Shown here piece after piece: positions 57,970 through 64,000 of a DNA stretch of 64,000 bases (within the stretch, counting starts at the first letter, position 1; each line of letters begins with the position of its first letter). The notes under the pieces were generated by a model that had not been told where the DNA came from, ran no database searches, and worked only from the letters and a program-made list of their open reading frames with translations. Source of the stretch: Oasisia sp. SBJ-2009 (taxonomy: Eukaryota; Annelida; Polychaeta; Sabellida; Siboglinidae); contig OZ024860.1 in NCBI GenBank assembly GCA_964017155.1, positions 50,776,858 to 50,840,857 on the forward strand, read 5' to 3'. Position numbers and translations under genes: made by a program.

Positions 57970-58440
57970 GTGTAACAAAGTGGTATTTTGCTAACACAAA
58001 ATAATTTACGGTATGAATTAAGTTGTTACAATGAATGGAGTATTTCTTATAGTAATTAGTGACCAGTGCCATAGCATGTCTAGCTTTAAGTGGTATAGTA
58101 AGAAAATAATATTTCGCTAGCACGAAATAATTTACGGTATGAATTAAGTTGTTACAATGAATGGAGTATTTCTAACAGTAATTAGTGACCAGTGCCATAG
58201 CATGTCTAGCTTTACAGTAACAAAATTATATTTTGCTAGCACCAAATAATTTACGGTATGAAGTAAATTATTACAGTGAATGAGATATTTATAACAGCAT
58301 TAGTTAATGGCTAATGCCACAGCATGTATAGTTTTATGTTGTAACAACATTATATCTTCTTAGCACAAAATAATTTATGGCATGAAATAAATTATTACAA
58401 TGAATGAGACATAACATTAATTATTGACTAGTGCCATAGC
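57970..58440. repeat. About 120-bp tandem repeat, four copies
   Basis: Blocks AATAATTTACGGTATGAATT and AATTAGTGACCAGTGCCATA recur four times with increasing divergence. Confidence 0.88.
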
Positions 58441-58559
58441 AACGAATTTGTGGAGTTAAAAATTGTATGATGCATTTATTATGTCTCACAAAATGTGATA
58501 TATTCCAAGGTTGTGATGTGATGCAGCCAGTGGATCTAGGTGTCAAACAAAATGGTGTC

Positions 58560-59225
58560 CTGCATGGAGTCACAATGCTTAGAGATACACCTGTACTTCC
58601 ATTAAAAGTGTCATGTGTAGTCACAATGCTTAGAGATACACCTGTACTTCCATTAAAGGCGTCATGTGGAGTCACAATGCTTAGAGATACACCTGTACTT
58701 CCATTAAAGGTGTCATGTGGAGTCACAATGCTTAGAGATACACCTGTACTTCCATTAAAGATGTCATGTGGAGTCACAATGCTTAGAGATACACCTGTAC
58801 TTCCATTAAGTGTCATGTGGAGTCACAATGCTTAGAGATACACCTGTACTTCCATTAAAGGTGTCATGTGGAGTCACAATGCTTAGAGATACACCTGTAC
58901 TTCCATTAAAGGTGTCATGTGGAGTCACAATGCTTAGAGATACACCTGTACTTCCATTAAAGGTGTCATGTGGAGTCACAATGCTTAGAGATACACCTGT
59001 ACTTCCATTAATGATGTCATGTGGAGTCACAATGCTTAGAGATACACCTGTACTTCCATTAAAGATGTCATGTGGAGTCACAATGCTTAGAGATACACCT
59101 GTACTTCCATTAAAGATGTCATGTTGAGTCACAATGCTTAGAGATACACCCTGTACTTCCATTAAAGATGTCATGTGGAGTCACAATGCTTAGAGATACA
59201 CCTGTACTTCCATTAAAAGTGTCAT
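58560..59225. repeat. About 51-bp minisatellite, about 13 copies
   Basis: The unit contains GTCACAATGCTTAGAGATAC and ACCTGTACTTCCATTAAAGG. A one- to three-base length variant occurs near 58808. Confidence 0.93.
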
Positions 59226-59299
59226 GTCGTGTGATTTCTTGACTTGTTGTTTGTGATATATGTTTGAAGACACAAAAGTAATACACTGTACATTCATTA

Positions 59300-59640
59300 A
59301 CCTTGAGTACAGTTGCTCAGCAGTTACACCAGCAGGCTCATACTCAAGAGATGATACGTTCAAATCCTAGTCCTACGTTGTCATTTCAAATCTTGGGCAA
59401 GTTTGTGCCTTGTTTCAACCCAATCAGCTGTTCCAGTGAGCACCTGGTGAGACTGGTGTATACTTCAAGGCAAGGCAAATGCCAGTTCTTATATAGCGCA
59501 GCCCTCAGGACCATTCAAAGCACTTTACACTTAATGTGAATAGTCTCCACCCATGCTTCCCAGAGAAGCGTAGATGGTGAAGGATTGAACAGGTCTGCCA
59601 AGGAGTAAATTGTAGTGCTTTGAACAGTTGTAAACTGACT
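59300..59640 (+). mobile_element. tRNA-derived SINE, plus strand (same family as 13450-13750)
   Basis: It has box-B-like CGTTCAAATCCTAG, then CTTGGGCAAG, CATGCTTCCCAGAGAAG and GGATTGAACAGGTCTGCCAA. Order and motifs match the intron 1 SINE. An insert or variant segment includes TTATATAGCGCAGCCCTC. Confidence 0.6.
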
Positions 59641-60455
59641 GTATATGCTGATATGTAAGAACTAACAATTTTTATTAATGTGGTAGTTTATAAACATCCC
59701 GATTGTCAGCTTTGTAACAAAGAATCTGTTAAAAAGATGACATCAGAAAAATGTACTCATTAAATGTTCAGCGTTTCATTGTTTGGGGTTTCTCTTTGTA
59801 GCCACCCTTGCCTACCAGGGGGCGCTGCTGGTGACATCAGTCTCCGTACCATCATCTCATCCCTGTATACAATGCTCAAATGATGCTCACAGTGCATAAG
59901 TAATGGTAATTAAAGCAACACACAGAAATTACCAAGGTCTTGGGGGTAAACACGTGATTGTGACCCAATATTGCAGGCCACTATTACAGAAGTCTCTGGT
60001 CTTACAGCATTGACAATTACAAACACTGGTATTGTCTTGTGCGTACATTACATCTTATGACACCAAACACAACATTAAATACACACACATTGTAGAAATA
60101 CTTTGCTAATTTCTGCGACAAACTGGTCAAATCTAACAAATTGCAATGTCAATGCACCATACTTTGGAGACAGATAAATACATTACACAATAAATATCTC
60201 CCGAGCAATAATAGTAACATCATAATAAATAAGATATACATTTAGGTATAAATAAATATATTTTGTGGTTACAATAAGTTAGCATATTTAACAACATTCA
60301 CTTTAAACTACCACATAATATAGTAGCTACTGAACAAACTGATAACTGAAACTTGAGCATAAATAAATATGCTGGAAATAATGCATTTTGGGTATTGAAT
60401 TAAATGGCAACAAAGTGAACCATTTTCATCAATTATCTTATTTTACAAATTGTTG
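59641..60455. other. Unassigned sequence between PGM2 and the small minus-strand gene
   Basis: AT-rich. One plus-strand segment after TTTCTCTTTGTAG (59802) is open for 26 codons to a TGA (ending SLRTIISSLYTMLK), but no partner exon was found. Confidence 0.3.
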
Positions 60456-60459
60456 CATT

Positions 60460-61115
60460 GGTGAGGAGGAAGTGAGGTTATTCTTCCACGATTGAGTCGA
60501 GGTCTGTTGCATTGGTGAGGAGGAAGTTAAGTTATTCTTCCATGACTGAGTCGAGGTCTGTTGCATTGGTGAGGAGGAAGTGAGGTTATTCTTCCACGAT
60601 TAAGTTGAGGTCTGTTGCATTGGTGAGGAGGAAGTGAGGTTATTCTTCCATGACTGAGTCGAGGTCTGTAGCATTGGTGAGGAGGAAGTGAAGTTATTCT
60701 TCCATGACTGAGTCGAGGTCTGTAGCATTGGTGAGGAGGAAGTGAAGTTATACTTCCATGACTGAGTCGAGGTCTGTAGCATTGGTGAGGAGGAAGTGAG
60801 TTTATTCTTCCATGACTGAGTCGAGGTCTGTAGCATTGGTGAGGAGGAAGTGAGGTTATTCTTCCACGATTAAGTTGAGGTCTGTTGCATTGGTGAGGAG
60901 GAAGTGAGGTTATTCTTCCATGACTGAGTCGAGGTCTGTAGCATTGGTGAGGAGGAAGTGAGGTTATTCTTCCATGACTGAGTCGAGGTCTGTAGCATTG
61001 GTGAGGAGGAAGTGAGGTTATTCTTCCATGACTGAGTCGAGGTCTGTAGCATTGGTGAGGAGGAAGTGAGGTTATTCTTCCATGACTGAGTCGAGGTCTG
61101 TAGCATTGGTGAGGA
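60460..61115 (-). repeat. 54-bp minisatellite copying the small gene's C-terminal codons and stop, about 12 copies
   Basis: On the minus strand each unit contains CTCACCAATGCTACAGACCT then CGACTCAGTCATGGAAGAAT and AA. It encodes FLLTNATDLDSVMEE and stop. The coding copy is the one at 61072-61120; the rest would be 3' UTR. Confidence 0.9.
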
Positions 61116-61161
61116 GGAAATGTCTCAGTTGTTGGTGGAACTGTCTCATCCTCACGTCTCT
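61072..61161 (-). CDS. Small gene exon 2 with stop
   Basis: It has 29 codons plus TAA after acceptor CTGACAG. The final 15 codons and stop (FLLTNATDLDSVMEE) are the first unit of the 54-bp minisatellite that continues down to about 60460, so the array copies coding sequence plus terminator. Confidence 0.55.
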   Translation of the reverse strand, partial: RDVRMRQFHQQLRHFLLTNATDLDSVMEE

Positions 61162-61656
61162 CTGTCAGGTAACACCAGTAAACAAAGGCTCGTAACAGTT
61201 CAATTGTTCATTTTAATAAATTATCGCCGCTGAATTACCTTAAATGATATTAGTATTGTTTATGTGGTAAACTTCTTAATGTATTTTAGCTTATTTATTT
61301 TGTGTTAATGTAACTTATGTCAATTTTAATGTAATGTCTACAAATTTACTATGACATATTTTACATATATAGCACCTTGGAGCGAGTGTTTTACTTGGGT
61401 ACAGGGCGCATAATAAATGCTTATATATTATTATTATATAATAATAAAGTAACTTCTATCCTTGGAAACTATGCTCAAAGATGCATCAAAACAAAAAGGT
61501 TAGTCAATCTCAGTCTATCACTAATATTCCAGTTATCAACAGATGGCGTGATATGTCAGTGAGCTATAGTGGGTAAACAAGGTTGTAAAGGTATATTTTA
61601 AAATGACAGTGGAATTGTATAAGTGACAACTATTATATAACTAAGGTGTGGTCTGG

Positions 61657-61688
<32 letters not shown>

Positions 61689-62671
61689 TGTTCCAATGAG
61701 CTGAAGCAGCTGAGGCTACGGCCCTAGTTCTGATGTTAATGTTGACTCTAGAGATAACAATTTGAAGAGATTTAAGGAAAGACACATAAAAGGCAAATAC
61801 AGGTAATATGTCAAAACTGGCAATTTAATTCTACGTCAACGTTCATCTGATTTTGGATTTTTTAACATATTCCAGTTCATCTATGTGAGTTAATTGTCAT
61901 TTAATTTCAGAGGCCGAAACACATACAGAAATGGGTTAATTCTTCACAAAACATAATGGTTTTTAAAACATTACAAATCTATGAACCCTAACCACTCAAA
62001 TGTTGTAACAATATGCATGTATAAAAACAATTTAAACAATTTAAGATATTAAAACTTGTTATCTGTGATTATCTTACTAAACCTATAAGAAAATAATAAA
62101 TAATTTAAGACATAAAAATAAATGTATAAAATGTGTAGTGTAAATAGTAATTAATGTATTAAATAAACATTATAATTTAAGACATGCATTTAGTTAGAGT
62201 AATTAGCAGTGACCAGCTAACTGTGGGCAGGGCTTTAAGCAAGATAAAATTATTGCTAGTCACACATGTTTTTGTGAACACAATGATGTTAACTGTTAAG
62301 CCATTTTACAAACTTTCAAATGTGCATGATGACTTGAAATGGACTACAAACACACATGTGACAATATTTACTTTCAAGGCATAACTAGCAATATCTATGG
62401 TTTTGGAAGACCTTTTTTGTTTTTCTTTGCTTCTTCATTTTTTTACCCGTCCACCACCCGTCAATCCATATTTTTACCCGTCCATATTCGTTTTTACCCG
62501 TCCAAATGACGGGTGGACGGGTCTCTGCATAAAGCTATGACCGTGGCCTACCTCTGCCCCGATGTAGGTCTCCAGGTTGTTGTCTCTGAAGTGAGGCTGA
62601 GGCTGAACATTCAACACTGAGTAACCTACGGCAGACATCAACAGAATTACTCGCCTATACTCTGTGTACAT
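61072..62671 (-). CDS. Two-exon gene for an unrecognised 69-residue protein
   Basis: On the minus strand, exon 1 (62671-62552, 40 codons) starts at an ATG with an in-frame TGA shortly upstream and ends GAG|GTAGGC, phase 0. Exon 2 (61161-61072) follows acceptor TTACCTGACAG and encodes 29 codons and TAA. The N-terminus (MYTEYRRVILLMSAVGYSVL) has a short hydrophobic stretch after basic residues, compatible with a membrane anchor or mitochondrial targeting. The C-terminal half is charged and probably helical (RDVRMRQFHQQLRHFLLTNA, then TDLDSVMEE). I do not recognise the family. The gene converges on PGM2. Its last codons and stop are repeated about 12 times immediately downstream. Phase, splice sites and amino-acid character make it credible, but no homologue confirms it here. 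Confidence 0.55.
61166..62394. other. Intron of the small minus-strand gene
   Basis: AT-rich, with a (TGCG)n run at 61662-61690. No other gene recognised. Confidence 0.4.
61662..61690. repeat. (TGCG)n microsatellite
   Basis: Seven GTGC/GCGT tetranucleotide units. Confidence 0.93.
62395..62540 (-). repeat. Dispersed repeat with CATAGCTTTATGCAGAGACC, copy 2 (inverted)
   Basis: The reverse complement reads CATAGCTTTATGCAGAGACC and then several ACGGGTAAAAA units (TTTACCCGTCC on plus). This copy is better preserved than 9935-10040. It lies in the intron of the small minus-strand gene. Confidence 0.7.
62552..62671 (-). CDS. Small gene exon 1
   Basis: It has 40 codons from ATG (62671) to GCAGAG|GTAGGC. 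The C-terminal part reads PHFRDNNLETYIGAE. A dispersed repeat containing ACCCGTCCA motifs lies just past its donor at 62395-62540, in the intron. Confidence 0.55.
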
Positions 62672-63034
62672 GTCTCACATCACACTGAAACCACTGCAGT
62701 GACACTGAGACACAAGAAGACAGTCTCACTGAAGTTGATTTTGTTGTGCTCACATTACAGACTTAGAAAGTAGATCTCCATGTACAAGTGTACACATAAT
62801 TACACTAACTTGTCCAATGTACATTGTCTACCACTTAAGTTTAAGAACCAGCTAGCTTAACAACAACTGAATCAGCAACTGTTGATTTCATATCCCTGAA
62901 AACCCGTGATAACTAACAAATGACGTTGACATGCCACATTAAAGCACAAAGTAACTGCCTTAGTTTGATATCACAAACATAGAAATCTTTATGATTAGTA
63001 GTTGGATGAATGTGATATTAAAAGGACATGGCAA
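62672..63034. other. Upstream of the small minus-strand gene
   Basis: No feature recognised. Its promoter would lie here. Confidence 0.3.
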
Positions 63035-64000
63035 TGTGACACTGACCACACACACTGACCACTCACACTGACCACACACACACTGACCACACACACACTG
63101 ACCACGCACACTGACCACGCACACTGACCACGCACACTGACCATGCACACTGACCACTCACACTGACCACTCACACTGACCACGCACACTGACCACGCAC
63201 ACTGACCACGCACCCTGACCACGCACACTGACCACGCACACTGACCACGCACACTGACCACGCACACTGACCACGCACACTGACCACACACACACTGACA
63301 ACACACACACTGACAACACACACTGACCACACATTGACCATGCACACTGACCACGCACACTGACCTCGCACACTGACCACGCACACTGACCACACACACA
63401 CTGACCACGCACACTGACCACGCACACTGACCACACACACTGACCACACACACACTGACCACACACACACTGACCACACACACTGACCACGCACACTGAC
63501 CACGCACACTGACCACGCACACTGACCACTCACACTGACCACTCACACTGACCACGCACACTGACCACGCACACTGACCACGCACACTGACCACGCACAC
63601 TGACCACACACACACACTGACAACACACACACTGACAACACACACTGACCACACATTGACCACGCACACTGACCACGCACACTGACCTCGCACACTGACC
63701 ACGCACACTGACCACACCCACTGACCACACACTGACCACGCACACTGACCACGCACACTGACCACACACACTGACCACACACTGACCACACCCTGACCAC
63801 ACCCTGACCACACCCACTGGCCACACACACACACTGACCACACCCTGACCACACCCACTGGCCACACACACACACTGACCACACCCTGACCACACCCACT
63901 GGCCACACACACACACTGACCACACACTGACCACACACACTGACCACACACACTGACGACACACACTGACCACACACACTGACCACACACTGACCAGACC
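63035..64000. repeat. 12-14-bp (CACACTGACCACG) minisatellite running off the window end
   Basis: The unit is CACACTGACCACGCA with CACACA, CTCA and CCC variants. Larger blocks recur (63290-63400 against 63605-63720, about 315 bp apart; CCCACTGGCCACACACAC triplicated near 63810-63910). Long minus-strand frames (VSVCVVSVRGQC-like) are repeat artefacts. Confidence 0.95.

Noticed and set aside
59803..59880. Plus-strand segment after TTTCTCTTTGTAG ending SLRTIISSLYTMLK-stop as a terminal exon
   Set aside because: Good acceptor and open frame, but no upstream exon joins it, and PGM2 already has a conserved C-terminus at 56641.
61085..61170. Plus-strand exon reading VCSIGEEEMSQLLVELSHPH before GTAACA
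   Set aside because: The minus-strand reading has a matching first exon, phase-0 junction and a stop, and explains the array better. The plus reading is probably its shadow.
62995..63990. Minus-strand open frames of 120-331 codons rich in CVVSVRGQ
   Set aside because: Pure minisatellite, open in three frames at once, no start context or splice partners.

Overview
The window is animal nuclear DNA. It has spliced genes with GT-AG introns, a phosphoglucomutase-2 (PGM2) homologue split into 19 coding exons over about 45 kb, LINE, SINE and hAT-type repeats, and many mini- and microsatellites. The repeat types and the protein similarities suggest an invertebrate, perhaps marine, but the species cannot be resolved by eye. 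By my rough count tandem arrays occupy about one third of the window.

Layout. (1) 1-10.5 kb: AT-rich intronic or intergenic sequence with several minisatellites, a LINE relic that has itself become a minisatellite, and a SINE. (2) 10558-10752, minus strand: a coding exon that reads like the N-terminus of a STARD10-like lipid-transfer protein. (3) About 1.1 kb of shared upstream sequence. (4) 11835-56641, plus strand: a complete PGM2-type gene. The joined exons give 1806 nt, or 601 residues plus stop, against about 612 for human PGM2. The catalytic serine (TASHNPK), Mg loop (DPDADR), sugar loop (EEAIG) and phosphate-binding motif (RGSGTEPK) are all present. (5) 56.6-61 kb: repeats. (6) 61072-62671, minus strand: a two-exon gene for an unrecognised 69-residue protein, convergent with PGM2. 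(7) 63.0-64 kb: a CA-rich minisatellite that runs off the end.

Three observations stand out. First, PGM2 has two homologous candidates for exon 12 (12a at 37850-37944, 12b at 42600-42694). Both are exactly 95 nt, start and end in the same phases, are open, and have good splice sites. Because 95 is not a multiple of three, using both or neither would break the frame, as expected for a mutually exclusive pair. Second, several minisatellites are tandem copies of an intron-exon junction. Each unit carries a splice acceptor plus the first bases of the exon (exons 4, 6 and 17 clearly; 15 and 19 in weaker form), and a degenerate array copies the exon 5 donor. At exon 4 the 39-nt units are in frame, so choosing an upstream acceptor would insert multiples of 13 residues. 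At exon 6 each extra unit would bring an in-frame stop. Third, the minisatellite at 60.46-61.1 kb copies the C-terminal codons and stop of the small minus-strand gene, so junction or terminus capture is not limited to PGM2.

The transposable elements are nested. A hAT-like MITE with perfect 8-bp target duplications lies in intron 7. A second MITE sits inside a decayed LINE in intron 4. A better-preserved, 5'-truncated copy of that LINE family occupies intron 13.
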